Notes under the pieces: generated by a model
Seen by the model: only the letters and a program-made list of their open reading frames with translations
Told to the model about the DNA's origin: nothing
The model's database searches: none
Shown here: positions 27,922-39,100 of the stretch, one piece after another
How positions within the stretch are numbered: the first letter of the stretch is position 1
How the letters are laid out: the number at the start of each line of letters is the position of its first letter
Position numbers and translations under genes: made by a program
NCBI RefSeq assembly: GCF_000284255.1
Contig: NC_017075.1
Coordinates: 2,480,001-2,544,000 of the forward strand
DNA length: 64,000 bases
DNA from: Rubrivivax gelatinosus IL144
GTDB lineage: Bacteria; Pseudomonadota; Gammaproteobacteria; Burkholderiales; Burkholderiaceae_C
Direction of reading: 5' to 3'

Positions 27922-30900
27922 ATGGCTTCTTCCGCCCCGCAACTTCTGCACTACGAGGGCGGCAACGCGCTCTCCCCGTTCCGGTCCCGCTCGCTGCTCG
28001 CGCGGCTGCAGTCGGCCTGTCCGCGCATCAGCGCCGTTGCCGCTCGCCACGTCCACTGGGCCGCGTTCGACGCCGAGCCCGACGCGGCGACGCGTGAACG
28101 GCTGGCGGCGCTGCTGGCCGTCGGAGACCCCTACGACGGCCCCGCCGACGGCGAGCTCGTCGTCGTGATGCCGCGTCTGGGCACGGTGAGCCCCTGGGCC
28201 AGCAAGGCGACCGACATCGCCCACAACTGCGGCCTCGTCGTGCACCGCGTCGAGCGCGTCACCGAATACCGGCTGGCGGTCAAGGGCGGTTTCTTCGGCG
28301 GCGCCAAGCCGCTGGCCGACGAGGAGCGTGCCGCGGTCGCGGCGGTGCTGCACGACCGCATGACCGAGAGCGTGGCCTTCGAACGCGGCGCGGCAGCGCA
28401 GCTGTTCGCCGCCCAGGCCGCCGAGCCGCTGGCCCACGTCGACGTGCTCGGCCACGGCCGCGAGGCGCTGGTGCAGGCCAACGTCGAGTTCGGCCTGGCG
28501 CTGTCGGCCGACGAGATCGACTATCTCGTCGAGGCTTTCGGCAAGCTCGGCCGCAACCCGAGCGACGTCGAGCTGATGATGTTCGCCCAGGCCAACAGCG
28601 AGCACTGCCGGCACAAGATCTTCAACGCCGAGTTCACGATCGACGGCCAGAAGCAGCCGCTGTCGATGTTCGGCATGATCCGCAACACCGAGAAGCTGTC
28701 GCCGCAGCACAGCATCGTCGCCTACAGCGACAACGCCGCGGTGATGGAAGGCGGCCCGGTCGAGCGCTGGCTGCCGCAGGGCTGGACCTCCGCCCCGGTC
28801 TACGGCCCGCGTGCCGAGACCTCGCATGTGCTGATGAAGGTCGAGACGCACAACCACCCGACGGCGATCTCGCCGTTCCCGGGCGCGGCCACCGGCGCCG
28901 GCGGCGAGATCCGCGACGAAGGCGCGACCGGCCGCGGCGCCAAGCCCAAGGCGGGCCTGACCGGCTTCTCGGTCGGCAACCTGCGCCTGCCGGGCACGAA
29001 CGAGCCCTGGGAGCGCGAGGACATCGGCCGCCCCGGCCACATCGCCAGCGCGCTGCAGATCATGACCGAGGGCCCGCTGGGCGGCGCCGCGTTCAACAAC
29101 GAGTTCGGCCGGCCCAACCTGGGCGGCTACTTCCGCGTCTACGAGCAGACGGTGGCCGGCGTGCAGCGCGGCTACCACAAGCCGATCATGATCGCCGGCG
29201 GCATCGGCGCCATCGCCGACAGCCAGACGCACAAGCTGCCCTTCGGCGCCGGCACGCTGCTGGTGCAGCTCGGCGGCCCGGGCATGCGCATCGGCATGGG
29301 CGGCGGCGCCGCCAGCTCGATGGCCGCCGGCACCAACGCCGCGGCGCTCGACTTCGACTCGGTGCAGCGCGGCAACCCCGAGATCCAGCGCCGCGCGCAG
29401 GAGGTCATCAACCACTGCTGGGCGCTGGGCGAGGGCAACCCGATCCTCGCCATCCACGACGTCGGCGCCGGCGGCATCAGCAACGCCTTCCCCGAGCTGG
29501 TCGACGGCGCCGGGCAGGGCGCACGCTTCGACCTGCGCAAGGTGCCGCTGGAAGAGACCGGCCTGGCACCGAAGGAGATCTGGTGCAACGAGAGCCAGGA
29601 GCGCTATGTCCTGGCCATCGCCCCGGACAAGCTCGAAGCCTTCGAGGCGATGTGCACGCGCGAGCGCTGCCCCTTCGCCGTCGTCGGCGTCGCTACCGCC
29701 GAGCGTGAGCTGGTCGTCGAGGACGGCTCCGAAGCCGTCATCGCCATGCCGATGGACGTGCTGCTGGGCAAGCCGCCGAAGATGCACCGCGACGTGACGC
29801 GCGTCGAACGCACCGAAGCGCCGCTGGACCTGACCGGCGTGAAGCTCGAGCAGGTGGCGCTGGACGTGCTGCGCCACCCGACGGTCGCCAGCAAACGTTT
29901 CCTGATCACGATCGGCGACCGCACCGTCGGCGGTCTGAGCCACCGCGACCCGATGGTCGGCCCCTGGCAGCTGCCGGTGGCAGACTGCGCGGTGACGCTG
30001 GCCGACTACGCCGGATTCCGCGGCGAAGCGATGGCTATGGGCGAGCGCACGCCGCTGGCTTCGCTGGACGCGCCGGCCTCGGGCCGCATGGCGGTGGCCG
30101 AGGCCATCCTGAACCTGCTGGCCGCGCCGATCGAGCTGTCGCGCGTCAAGCTCAGCGCCAACTGGATGGCGGCCTGCGGCGAACCCGGTGAAGACGCCGC
30201 GCTGTACGACACCGTCAAGGCCGTCGGCCTGGAGCTGTGCCCGGCGTTGGGCGTCGGCATCCCGGTCGGCAAGGATTCGCTGTCGATGAAGACGCGCTGG
30301 ACCGAAGGCGGCCAGACGCGCCAGGTCACCGCGCCGGTGTCGCTGATCGCCAGCGCCTTCGCGACGCTGGACGACGTTCGCGGCACGCTGACGCCGCAGC
30401 TCCAGCAGGGGGACACCACGCTGCTGCTCGTCGACCTCGGCGGGGGCAAGAACCGCATGGGCGGCTCGATGCTCGCCCAGGTGCTGGGCGGCTTCGGCGA
30501 CCGCGTGCCCGACCTCGACGACCCGGCGCGCCTGAAGGCGCTGGTCGCGGCGGTCAACGAACTGCGCGCTGCCGGCACGCTGCTGGCCTACCACGACCGC
30601 AGCGACGGCGGCCTCTGGGCCGCGGTCTGCGAGATGGCCTTCGCCGGCCACGTCGGCGTCAGCCTGAACGTCGACATCCTGGTCACCGAAGGCGACGGCA
30701 TCGCCGACAGCCGTGCCGACGTCGGCGACTCGAAGAACTGGGCCACCCAGGTCGCCGAGCGCCGCAACGAGCTGACGCTCAAAGCCTTGTTCAACGAGGA
30801 ACTGGGCGTCGTGCTGCAGGTGCCGCGCGAGCAGCGCGACGCCGCGATCGCGGTGCTGCGCGCGCACGGCCTGTCCAAGGACACGCACGTCATCGGCAAG

Positions 30901-31902
30901 ACCAACGAGCGCGGTGCGGTCGAGGTCTGGCGCGACACCCAGCTGCAGTTCGGCGCCCCGCTGGCGGACCTGCTGAAGCAGTGGGACGAGGTCAGCTGGC
31001 GCATCGCGCGCGAGCGCGACAACCCGGAGAGCGCCGACAGCGAACACGCCAGCGTCGCCGCGGCCGACGATCCGGGCCTGCATGTGCATCTGAGCTTCGA
31101 CCCGGCCGAGGACGTCGCCGCACCGTTCGTCAACGTCGCGCGGCCGAAGATCGCGATCCTGCGCGAGCAGGGCGTCAACTCGCACGTCGAGATGAGCTAC
31201 GCGATGCACCAGGCGGGCTTCGACACCTACGACGTGCACATGAGCGACCTGCAGGCCGGGCGCGCGCGTCTCGACGGCTTCCAGGCCTTCGTCGCCTGCG
31301 GCGGCTTCAGCTACGGCGACACGCTGGGCGCCGGCGAAGGCTGGGCACGCTCGATCCTGTTCAACCCGGTGCTGGAAGCGCAGTTCGCGGCCTTCTTCGC
31401 CCGGCCGGACACGATCGCGTTGGGCGTCTGCAACGGCTGCCAGATGCTGGCGGCGCTGTCGCCGATGATTCCGGGCGCCGAGCATTGGCCCAAGTTCACG
31501 CGCAACAAGAGCGAGCAGTTCGAGGCCCGGCTGTCGCTGGTGGAGGTGCTGCAAAGCCCCAGCGTCTTCTTCGAAGGCATGGCCGGCAGCCGCATTCCGA
31601 TCGCCGTCGCCCACGGCGAAGGTTTCGCCGACTTCTCGCAGCGCGGCGACGCCGCCCGGGTGCTGCGTGCGATGCGTTTCGTCGACCACCACGGCCGCGC
31701 CACCGAGGCCTATCCCGCCAACCCGAACGGCAGCCCCGACGGCCTGACCTCGGTGACCACGGCCGACGGCCGCTTCACCGCGCTGATGCCGCACCCGGAG
31801 CGTGTCTTCCGCAACGTCCAGATGAGCTGGACCTCGGGCGACAAGAGCGCGTTCAGCCCCTGGATGCGCATGTTCCGCAACGCGCGTCGTTCGCTGGGCT
31901 GA
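27922..31902 (+). CDS. purL: Phosphoribosylformylglycinamidine synthase (large, single-chain)
   Basis: This 1326-residue protein is the fused PurL typical of Gram-negative bacteria. It catalyses the ATP-dependent amidation of FGAR to FGAM in purine synthesis. The N-terminal, linker and two AIRS-like synthase halves are present ([14 protein letters not shown] near 230, [14 protein letters not shown] near 307, and the [11 protein letters not shown] repeat in the second half). The C-terminal glutaminase carries Cys1170 in GVCNGCQML and the downstream His/Glu in [10 protein letters not shown]. The ATG at 27922 has no Shine-Dalgarno sequence; a TAAAAT eight bases upstream suggests a leaderless message. 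Confidence 0.97.
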   Translation: MASSAPQLLHYEGGNALSPFRSRSLLARLQSACPRISAVAARHVHWAAFDAEPDAATRERLAALLAVGDPYDGPADGELVVVMPRLGTVSPWASKATDIAHNCGLVVHRVERVTEYRLAVKGGFFGGAKPLADEERAAVAAVLHDRMTESVAFERGAAAQLFAAQAAEPLAHVDVLGHGREALVQANVEFGLALSADEIDYLVEAFGKLGRNPSDVELMMFAQANSEHCRHKIFNAEFTIDGQKQPLSMFGMIRNTEKLSPQHSIVAYSDNAAVMEGGPVERWLPQGWTSAPVYGPRAETSHVLMKVETHNHPTAISPFPGAATGAGGEIRDEGATGRGAKPKAGLTGFSVGNLRLPGTNEPWEREDIGRPGHIASALQIMTEGPLGGAAFNNEFGRPNLGGYFRVYEQTVAGVQRGYHKPIMIAGGIGAIADSQTHKLPFGAGTLLVQLGGPGMRIGMGGGAASSMAAGTNAAALDFDSVQRGNPEIQRRAQEVINHCWALGEGNPILAIHDVGAGGISNAFPELVDGAGQGARFDLRKVPLEETGLAPKEIWCNESQERYVLAIAPDKLEAFEAMCTRERCPFAVVGVATAERELVVEDGSEAVIAMPMDVLLGKPPKMHRDVTRVERTEAPLDLTGVKLEQVALDVLRHPTVASKRFLITIGDRTVGGLSHRDPMVGPWQLPVADCAVTLADYAGFRGEAMAMGERTPLASLDAPASGRMAVAEAILNLLAAPIELSRVKLSANWMAACGEPGEDAALYDTVKAVGLELCPALGVGIPVGKDSLSMKTRWTEGGQTRQVTAPVSLIASAFATLDDVRGTLTPQLQQGDTTLLLVDLGGGKNRMGGSMLAQVLGGFGDRVPDLDDPARLKALVAAVNELRAAGTLLAYHDRSDGGLWAAVCEMAFAGHVGVSLNVDILVTEGDGIADSRADVGDSKNWATQVAERRNELTLKALFNEELGVVLQVPREQRDAAIAVLRAHGLSKDTHVIGKTNERGAVEVWRDTQLQFGAPLADLLKQWDEVSWRIARERDNPESADSEHASVAAADDPGLHVHLSFDPAEDVAAPFVNVARPKIAILREQGVNSHVEMSYAMHQAGFDTYDVHMSDLQAGRARLDGFQAFVACGGFSYGDTLGAGEGWARSILFNPVLEAQFAAFFARPDTIALGVCNGCQMLAALSPMIPGAEHWPKFTRNKSEQFEARLSLVEVLQSPSVFFEGMAGSRIPIAVAHGEGFADFSQRGDAARVLRAMRFVDHHGRATEAYPANPNGSPDGLTSVTTADGRFTALMPHPERVFRNVQMSWTSGDKSAFSPWMRMFRNARRSLG

Positions 31903-31988
31903 GACCAGGCGAACAGGCCCCGGCCGGCACGAACAGGAGTCCGCACCCATGCGCCATTGATGCCGCCGTCTGCATGACGGCTTTCGCC

Positions 31989-32007
31989 CCTCCGGCAGCG
32001 CCGGAGG
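31989..32007. other. Short hairpin upstream of the ABC-F gene
   Basis: An 8-bp perfect inverted repeat (CCTCCGGC/GCCGGAGG) with a 3-base loop lies between purL and the ABC-F gene. It is not followed by a T run. It could slow transcription or shape the leader of the ABC-F mRNA, but nothing proves either. Confidence 0.3.
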
Positions 32008-32033
32008 ACCGAACGCATCGATCGGAGCCCGGG

Positions 32034-33641
32034 ATGACGGACCCTCTGCTGACGCTGGACGGCGTCGGTTTTCTGCTCGCCGACGGCCGGCCGCTTTTCG
32101 CCGACCTGAACGAAACCTTCGACCGCCGCCGCACCGGCCTGGTCGGCCGCAACGGGATCGGCAAGAGCGTGCTCGGCCGTGTGCTGGCCGGCGAGCTGCC
32201 ACCTTCCAGCGGCCGTGTGCGCCGCCAGGGGCGCGTCTTCCGCCTCGCGCAGCAGCTCGCGCCGGAGCCCGGTGCGACGCTGGCGCAGCTGGCCGGCGTG
32301 CACGAGGCGCTGGCGGCGCTGCAGCGGCTCGAAGCCGGCGAGGGCGACGAACACGACCTGAGCCGGCTCGCCGACCGCTGGGACCTGCGCCAGCGCCTGC
32401 AAGCCGAACTCGCACGTGCCGGCCTGCCGGCCTTGCCACCCGAGACGCCGGCGGCGACGCTCAGCGGCGGCCAGGCGATGCGTGCCGCGCTGGCCGGCGC
32501 CTGGCTCGCCGACGCCGACTTCCTGATCCTCGACGAGCCCAGCAACCACCTCGACCGCGAAGGTCGCCTGACCTTGCTCGCGCAGCTGCGACGCTGGCGC
32601 GGCGGCCTGCTCGTCATCAGCCACGACCGCGAGCTGCTGGAGACGATGGACAGCATCGTGGAGCTGTCGCCGCTGGGCCTGCAGCGCCACGGCGGCGGCT
32701 GGAGCTTTTACGTCGAACGACGCGACGCGCAGCGCGCCCAGGCCGAGGCCGAACTGGAGCGCTGCAAGCTCGAACGCCGCCAGACCGCGGCGCGGCTGCA
32801 GCGCGAAGCCGAGCGTCAGCAGCACCGCCAGTCGCAGGCGCGCCAGGAGCGTGGCGACGGCAGCCAGCCGAAGTTCGTGCTCGACTTCCGCCAGGAGCGC
32901 AGCGAAGCCAGCGCCGGCCGCATGCGCCAGCGCCACGACGCTGTGCGTGCCGAACTGGCCGGCGCGGTGCGCGAGGCCGCGAGCCGCGTCGCGGCCGACG
33001 TGGCCATCGTCGTGCCGCCGCTGCCGCCGGCGGTGCTGCCGCACGAGGTGCTGGCCTTCGACGGCGAGCTGCCTTTCGTCGCCGCGCCGCTGGCCCGGCT
33101 GCAGCTCAGGCTGCACGGCGCCGCCCGGCTGGCGGTCTGCGGCCCCAACGGCTGCGGCAAGTCGACGCTGCTGCAGGTGCTGGCCGGGCGCCTGGCGCCG
33201 CGGGCCGGGCGGGTGGAGCGGAACGTCAGGCAGGCCTGGCTGGACCAGCGCCTGGCAAGCTTCGACGGCCCGGGCAGCGCGCTCGAACGCATTCAGGACG
33301 CTTGCCGGCAGAGGCCCGAGGCGGAACTGCGCACCCGGCTGGCGCAACTCGGCCTGGGCGCGGCGACGCTGGCGACACCCTGCGACGCGCTGAGCGGCGG
33401 CGAACGCCTGAAGCTCGCCTTGGCCCTGGCGCTGCTGGCCGACGAGCCGGCACGGCTGCTGCTGCTCGACGAACCCGGCAATCACCTGGACCTCGCGGCG
33501 CTCGAAGCGCTGGAAGCCATGCTGCGCAGCTGGCGCGGCGCGCTTGTCGTCGTCTCGCACGACGAGGCTTTCCTCGCCGCGCTGGCGCTCGACGAACGCC
33601 TGGAAGCCACGCCGGACGGCTGGCAACGCCGCCCGTTCTGA
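32034..33641 (+). CDS. ABC-F family ATPase
   Basis: This 535-residue protein has two ABC ATPase domains on one chain and no membrane segments, as in the ABC-F family, whose members act on the ribosome. Domain 1 has Walker A GRNGIGKS (near residue 39), signature LSGGQ and LILDEPSNHLD. The linker is Arg/Gln-rich and coiled. Domain 2 has GPNGCGKST (near 368), LSGGERLK and LLLDEPGNHLD. Several relatives protect against antibiotics or regulate translation, but the role here cannot be told. The chosen ATG (32034) has GGAG six bases upstream. An in-frame ATG at 31974 would add 20 residues. Confidence 0.88.
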   Translation: MTDPLLTLDGVGFLLADGRPLFADLNETFDRRRTGLVGRNGIGKSVLGRVLAGELPPSSGRVRRQGRVFRLAQQLAPEPGATLAQLAGVHEALAALQRLEAGEGDEHDLSRLADRWDLRQRLQAELARAGLPALPPETPAATLSGGQAMRAALAGAWLADADFLILDEPSNHLDREGRLTLLAQLRRWRGGLLVISHDRELLETMDSIVELSPLGLQRHGGGWSFYVERRDAQRAQAEAELERCKLERRQTAARLQREAERQQHRQSQARQERGDGSQPKFVLDFRQERSEASAGRMRQRHDAVRAELAGAVREAASRVAADVAIVVPPLPPAVLPHEVLAFDGELPFVAAPLARLQLRLHGAARLAVCGPNGCGKSTLLQVLAGRLAPRAGRVERNVRQAWLDQRLASFDGPGSALERIQDACRQRPEAELRTRLAQLGLGAATLATPCDALSGGERLKLALALALLADEPARLLLLDEPGNHLDLAALEALEAMLRSWRGALVVVSHDEAFLAALALDERLEATPDGWQRRPF

Positions 33642-33656
33642 GCGCCGGACAAAAGA

Positions 33657-33681
33657 AAACCGGCCCCGCGGGGCCGGTTTC
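33657..33681. terminator. Bidirectional terminator between the ABC-F and Tim44 genes
   Basis: A perfect 12-bp palindromic stem (AAACCGGCCCCG/CGGGGCCGGTTT) lies between the convergent genes. On the minus strand it is followed by TTTTCTTTTG, a good terminator tail for the Tim44-domain gene. On the plus strand the tail is only TTT. Confidence 0.85.
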
Positions 33682-33701
33682 AGCACGAGGCGGCGAGGGC
33701 C

Positions 33702-34661
33702 TCAGGTCTTGGCTGCCATCTGCTCGATGCCGGCGATGGCCCAGCCGCGGCTGTCGTCGCCGACCGGCTTGACCAAGTGCCAGACCTCGTCGAAGGACAC
33801 CGGCTCGGCGCCGGCTTCCTCGCGCACGCGGCCGACGTAGCGCACGCTGACGATCTGGCGGCCGTCGTCCTCGGCGACGTCGACGACACGCGCGTCGACC
33901 TGGATGACGTCGGTGCTCTGCGGCGCGCTGCCCCGTTCCTGGATGTCCATCTTCAGCTCGGCGAACATCTCCGGCGTCGTGAAGCGGCGCAGGTCGTCGA
34001 GGTCGGCGGCGTCGTTGGCGGCCTGCAGGCGCACGAAGATCGTCTTCGCGGTGCGCTCGAAGCCTTCGCTGTCGAAGGCCGCCGGCACGAAGGCCGGGGC
34101 CAGCGTGCGTTCGGCGGCCGCCGACGTGGGCGGGGACACCGGGGCCACCGGCGCCGGCGAGGGCATCGGGTTCACCGGCGCCGGCGGCGGCGTCCAGTCG
34201 TTCGAGGCGCTGCGCAGCGTGCCGACCCCGGCGGCGGCCGGTGCGGCTGCCGGCTGCGGGCCGAAGCGGCGCAGCAGGAAGCGGATCGCGATGAAGGCGA
34301 CGACGGCCAGCAGGATGATGGTCAGGAAGTTGGCGAACCCGGCGCCCAGGCCGAGGTGGCTCATCAGCGCCGCCAGGCCCAGGCCGGCGGCCAGACCGGC
34401 GATCGGGCCGAGCCAGGAACGTTTGCCTGCCGCGGCAGCGGCGCCAGCGGCTGCGCCGGCCTGCGTCGGAGCGGCCTGGTTGGGCGCGGCCTGCGTCGGC
34501 TGCGCGGGCTTGGCCGGCGTCGGCGCCGGTGCGGTGCGTTCGGGCATGCTGCGCTGCATGCCGGAGGACTTGCCGCCGCCCATGCGTTTGGCTTCGCTGA
34601 GATCGGGCGCCAGCGTCAGCGCGAGCGAAGCGGCAAGCACGACAAGCCAGCCGGATTTCAT
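33702..34661 (-). CDS. Exported Tim44-like domain protein with a membrane anchor
   Basis: From the ATG at 34659-34661 the protein has 319 residues. It has a signal peptide (about 1-26, ending LSEA), a Pro/Ala/Gln-rich low-complexity stretch (about 30-75), a glycine-rich hydrophobic region with one or two helices (about 80-130), a second Pro-rich linker, and a C-terminal Tim44-like domain (about 185-315, starting FERTAKTIFVRLQAAND). Bacterial Tim44-domain proteins are membrane-associated and of unknown function. An AGAGGA ribosome site lies about ten bases before the start. The gene stands alone and ends at the hairpin 33657-33681. Confidence 0.85.
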   Translation of the reverse strand: MKSGWLVVLAASLALTLAPDLSEAKRMGGGKSSGMQRSMPERTAPAPTPAKPAQPTQAAPNQAAPTQAGAAAGAAAAAGKRSWLGPIAGLAAGLGLAALMSHLGLGAGFANFLTIILLAVVAFIAIRFLLRRFGPQPAAAPAAAGVGTLRSASNDWTPPPAPVNPMPSPAPVAPVSPPTSAAAERTLAPAFVPAAFDSEGFERTAKTIFVRLQAANDAADLDDLRRFTTPEMFAELKMDIQERGSAPQSTDVIQVDARVVDVAEDDGRQIVSVRYVGRVREEAGAEPVSFDEVWHLVKPVGDDSRGWAIAGIEQMAAKT

Positions 34662-34823
34662 CGGAGTGTTTCCTCTTGTGAGAACTGTGGGAGGCCCGAG
34701 TGTGCGCGAGGAGCCCGGCGGCGCCAAACGCGGCCGTCAATCCCCCAGCGGCCGTCGGACTGCCCTTGAAAGAGGGGACGGGCGCCCCAAGTGCCCACGA
34801 CCGTCTCTCGTCGAAAGCCTCCG

Positions 34824-35306
34824 ATGTCGATCGCGCTGCTCTGGTCCCTGGTCGTGCTGCTGATGCTGGTCGGCCTGGCCGGCACGGTGCTGCCGGTGCT
34901 GCCGGGCACGGCGCTGATCTTCGCCGGCGCCTGGCTGGGCGCGTGGATCGACGGTTACGAGCGTGTCGGCGTCTACACCGTCGTCGTGCTCGGCGTGATG
35001 GCCGTGCTGGCCTGGGCGCTGGACTACCTGGCCGGGCTGATGGGCGCCCGGCGGGTCGGCGCCAGCCCTCAGGCGCTGGTCGGCGCCGCGATCGGCACCG
35101 TCGCGGGGCTGCTGGCCGGTTTCGTCGGCGTGTTGTTCATGCCCTTCGTCGGCGCCGCAGCCGGCGAGTACCTGGCGCGGCGCGACGAGCAGCGTGCGAT
35201 GCAGGTCGGCCTGGCCACCGGCCTGGGCCTGCTGCTGGGCATGGTCGCCAAGGTCGCGATCGCCTTCGCGATGGTCGGCCTGTTCGTCGTCGCCTGGCTG
35301 GTCTGA
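34824..35306 (+). CDS. DUF456 membrane protein
   Basis: This 160-residue hydrophobic protein has about four to five membrane helices. The alternating small-residue helices LVGLAGTVLPVLPGTALIFAG and ALVGAAIGTVAGLLAGFVGV, followed by a charged AGEYLARRDEQRA loop, are typical of DUF456. The function is unknown. I prefer the ATG at 34824, which gives the usual family length. A GTG at 34791 would add eleven polar residues. The gene faces the YdcF-like gene, with only six bases between the two stops. Confidence 0.8.
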   Translation: MSIALLWSLVVLLMLVGLAGTVLPVLPGTALIFAGAWLGAWIDGYERVGVYTVVVLGVMAVLAWALDYLAGLMGARRVGASPQALVGAAIGTVAGLLAGFVGVLFMPFVGAAAGEYLARRDEQRAMQVGLATGLGLLLGMVAKVAIAFAMVGLFVVAWLV

Positions 35307-35312
35307 CGGGAT

Positions 35313-36116
35313 TCAGGCGCCGGCCAGGCGGCCGAGCCATTCGTGCACCGCGATCCAGCTCAGGCGGTAGCCCTCCGGTTCGGGCATCAGGTCGCTCAGC
35401 AGCAGCTGCCGGGGGGCGCGCATGCCGGTCGGTGCCGGCACGATCTCGATCGGCGGCCCGCCGTCGGCCGCCGCGCGTTCGAAAGCCCCCAGCGCGCGCC
35501 GCATGTGAAAGCCGTGCGTGACGAGCACGATGCGCGTGATGCCGTCGCGGCGCAGCATCTCGACGCTGTAACGCGCGTTCTCGGTCGTGTCGCGTGAACG
35601 GCCCTCGGCCCAGCGCAGCGGCAGGCGGTAGTCCTCGGCGAGCATCGCCGCCGCGGCCTCGGCTTCGCTGGGCCCGCCTTCGCTGCCGTGGCCGACGCCG
35701 CCGCTGAAGCCCAGCGGCAGGCCGGTGCGGTGCGCAAGCCGCACGCCGTAGCGCAGCCGCTCGGCGGCCAGCGGCTTGAGCACCGCGCCGCCGTACTCCG
35801 GCGCCCAGGGATAACGCCCGGCGCCGAGCACGAGGATCGCGGTGTGCGGCGCGCCACGCAGCGACTGCACCTGGGCCTCGCTCAGCACCGGCGGCGGCTG
35901 GGTCAGACGGGTGACCAGCCATTGGCCGCCGGCCGAGCTGCAGATCGCCCACAGACCGGCGACACCGGCCAGCAGCGGCAGCCAGCCCAGCGCGCGGCGG
36001 CGCAGCATCAGCGCGCCGATCAGGATCAGCAGCAGCAGGGGCACCGGCGGCAGCAGCAGCGTCGCGAGCGCCGGCTTCCAGGATTCGATGCCCAGCCGCA
36101 TCAGCAAGTCGTTCAT
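35313..36116 (-). CDS. YdcF/ElyC-like DUF218 membrane protein
   Basis: This 267-residue protein has two N-terminal membrane helices (about 15-38 and 42-62) and a C-terminal DUF218 domain facing the periplasm. The family features are visible: AILVLGAGRY near residue 93, the conserved E-R-L-R-Y-G, FSGG, and RDTTENARYS with LVTHGFHMRRA later. ElyC and SanA relatives in E. coli affect cell-envelope integrity; the reaction is unclear. The start ATG is 36114-36116. It is divergent from the DUF748 gene with 62 bases between. Confidence 0.82.
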   Translation of the reverse strand: MNDLLMRLGIESWKPALATLLLPPVPLLLLILIGALMLRRRALGWLPLLAGVAGLWAICSSAGGQWLVTRLTQPPPVLSEAQVQSLRGAPHTAILVLGAGRYPWAPEYGGAVLKPLAAERLRYGVRLAHRTGLPLGFSGGVGHGSEGGPSEAEAAAAMLAEDYRLPLRWAEGRSRDTTENARYSVEMLRRDGITRIVLVTHGFHMRRALGAFERAAADGGPPIEIVPAPTGMRAPRQLLLSDLMPEPEGYRLSWIAVHEWLGRLAGA

Positions 36117-36178
36117 GCGGGACGGGTCGGGGGGAGGCGCGGCATTGTCGCCGCCTGCGGCTGGGGCATCATCGCCCC

Positions 36179-39100
36179 ATGCTCGCGAGAATGAAGAAGA
36201 CGGGCGGCTGGACGCGTCTCGCGGCCACGCTGCTCGCAGGCGCCGTGCTGCTGGCGCTGGTGGCCTGGATCGCCGTACCGCGCCTGGTGAAGGCGCAGCT
36301 CGAACAACAAGGCAGCGCGCTGCTGGGCCGCGGCCTGCACGTCGAGTCGGTGTCGTTCTCCCCGCTGACGCTGACGCTCGAACTGCGCGGTCTGGTGCTC
36401 GACGCCGCGGCCGGCGACGCCGACCGCAGCCCGCAGGCGCGCGTCGAACGACTGGCGCTGAACCTGTCCTCGCGCTCCTTGTGGGCGCGGATCCCGGTCA
36501 TCGAGGCCTTGGACCTCGATTCGCCGTCGTTGCGGCTGGCACGCACCGCCGAAGGCCGTTACGACGTCGACGACCTGATCGAGCGGCTCAGCGAGCCCTC
36601 GGCGCCAGGCACCCCGCCAGCGCGTTTCGCGCTCTACAACCTGAGCCTGCGCGACGGCAGCCTGCGTTTCGACGACCGGCCCGAAGGCCAGCGCCACCTC
36701 GTCGACGCGGTCTCGCTGGGGCTGCCATTCGTCTCGAACGAACCCGACCAGGTGCAGGCCGAGGTCGAACCGCGGCTGTCGCTGCGCCTGGACGGCAGCC
36801 CGCTGCATCTGCAAGGCCGCAGCCGGCCGTTCTCGGCCGAGCGCGTCAGCACGATCACGGTGGACCTGCCGGCGCTGGCGCTGGACTCTTTGTGGCCTTA
36901 TCTGCCGCGCAGCCTGCCGCTGCGGGGGCAGGGCGGCGTGCTCTCGGGCAAGCTGGAGCTGCGATTCGCCCAGCCGGCCGGGCAGCCGGCGCAGCTGTCG
37001 CTGCAGGGCCAGGCGACGCTCGCCAGCCTGGCGCTGCGCCGCCCCGACGGCGCGCCGCTGGTGGCCTGGAAGTCGCTCGCCGTCGAGATCGAGGACCTGC
37101 GCCCGCTGGAGCGGGTCGTGGCGCTGCGCTCGGTGGTGCTGGACTCGGCCGTGCTGCATCTGCGCCGCGATGCCGCCGGGCGGCTGGAACTGGCCGCGCT
37201 GGGCGGCGCCCCTGCCGCAGCCCAGCCAGCGGCACCGGCCTGGCGCTGGAGCGTCGGCTCGAGCGCGCTGCGCGCGGCGACCCTGCACTGGGAAGACGCG
37301 TCGCTGCGCCCGGCGGCTTCGCTGGAGGCGCGCGAGCTGTCGCTGCAGGTCGGCCGCCTGTCCAGCGCCGATCCGGCACCGGCTCCGCTGTCCGGCAGCC
37401 TGCGGCTCGCCGCCGCGGGCGACGGCGGCGCCGAACTCGGCCGGCTGAAGCTCGACGGCAAGCTGTCGACGGCTTCGGCCGCGCTCGGCGTCGAGGTCGA
37501 GGGACTGCAGCTCGCGGCGGCGGCACCGTATCTGCGCTCGGCGCTCACCGAGACACCGTCGGGCCGGCTCGGTGGCCGCGCCGAAGTGGACTGGGCGGCG
37601 GGTGAGCCCGGCCGCCTGCTCGTCAAGCTACCGCAGGCGGCGGTCGAGGACCTGCGCTGGGGCCGCCAGCGGCTGGCGGCGCTGAAGCTGGCCGGTGTGC
37701 AGGCCGACCTGGGCGCGCGCCGCGTCGCCGTCGACTCGCTGGCGCTGGAGAACCCGGCGCTGGACCTGGCGCGCGACGCACGTGGGCAGTGGAACGTGCT
37801 GGCGATGCTCAAGCCCGCCGGCACCCCGGCCACGGCCGACCGCGGCCCGGGCTGGCAGGCCAGCCTGAAGTCGCTGTCGGTCTCCGCCGGCTCGCTGCAT
37901 CTGGCCGACGCCGCGACGCCGGCGCCGGTCGGCTTCGCGCTGCAGGCGCTGGCGCTGAAGGCGCGTGATCTGCAGTGGCCGTCCGGCAAACGCCCGGCCT
38001 CGCTGGACCTGTCGCTGAACCTCGTGCCCGACCACGAGCCGGGCACGCCGGCGCCGACGCCCGGCCGGCTGCAGGCCGAGGGCACGCTGGCGCTGCAGCC
38101 GCTGGCCTGGCGCGGCCGCGTCAGCGTCGCGCGGCTGCCGCTGCAGGTGGCCGAACCGTACTGGCGCGAGCGCCTGCCGGTGCTGGTGCGCCGGGCCGAA
38201 CTCGGCTGGCGCGGCGATACCGAGTTCCGGATGCTGGACGCCGGGCCGGCGCTGTCGCTGCGCGGCAATGCGATGCTCGCCGACCTGCGCGTGCTGGCGC
38301 GTGGCGACGACGACGAGGCCGGCGACGAGCTGCTCGCCTGGCAGTCGCTGCGCGTCGAGTCGCTGGCGGCGTCCATGGCGCCGGGCCAGCCGACGCGTCT
38401 GGCCACCGGCCCGGTGCGGCTGTCGCGTTTCTTCTCGCGCCTGGTCGTCACGCCGGAAGGCCGGCTGAACCTGCGCGACGTGCGCGGCGGCGATGCACCG
38501 GCGCCGGCGACACCCGCCGCCACGTCTTCGCCTGCCGCGCCGCTGGAACTCGACATCGCCGGCGTCGAGTTCGTCGACGGCCGTGTCGACTTCCGCGACC
38601 GTTTCATCCAGCCCAACTACTCGGCCTCGCTGAGCGAGCTGAACGGCAAGCTCGGCCGGCTGCGCTCGGGCACACGCGAGATGGCGACGCTGGAGATCAC
38701 CGGCCGCGCCGCCGACACCGCGACGCTGGAGCTGCGCGGCGCGCTGAACCCGACCGCCGACCCGCTGGCGCTGGACATCGCCGCCAAGGCCAGCGGCCTG
38801 GAACTGGCGCCGCTGTCGCCTTACGCCGGCAAGTACGCCGGCTATGCGATCGAACGCGGCAAGCTCAGCATGGACGTCGCCTACCGCGTCGACGCCGACG
38901 GCCGGCTGCAGGCCCGCAACCGCATCGTGCTGAACCAGCTGACTTTCGGCGACCCGGTCGACAGCCCCGTGGCGACCAAGCTGCCGGTGCGGCTGGCGCT
39001 GGCGCTGCTGGCCGACCGCAACGGCGTCATCGACGTCGACCTGCCGATCAGCGGCTCGATCAACGACCCCGAGTTCAGCGTCTTCGGCCTGGTGCTGAAG

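Noticed and set aside
31974..32033. An upstream in-frame ATG for the ABC-F gene at 31974
   Set aside because: The extra 20 residues are Pro/Ala-rich and unlike ABC-F N termini. The ATG at 32034 has a good GGAG ribosome site.
27046..32439. A 1797-codon open frame running through map and antisense to purL
   Set aside because: Only its last 278 codons (map) are real. The upstream part is a shadow of purL, which matches its family over its full length.
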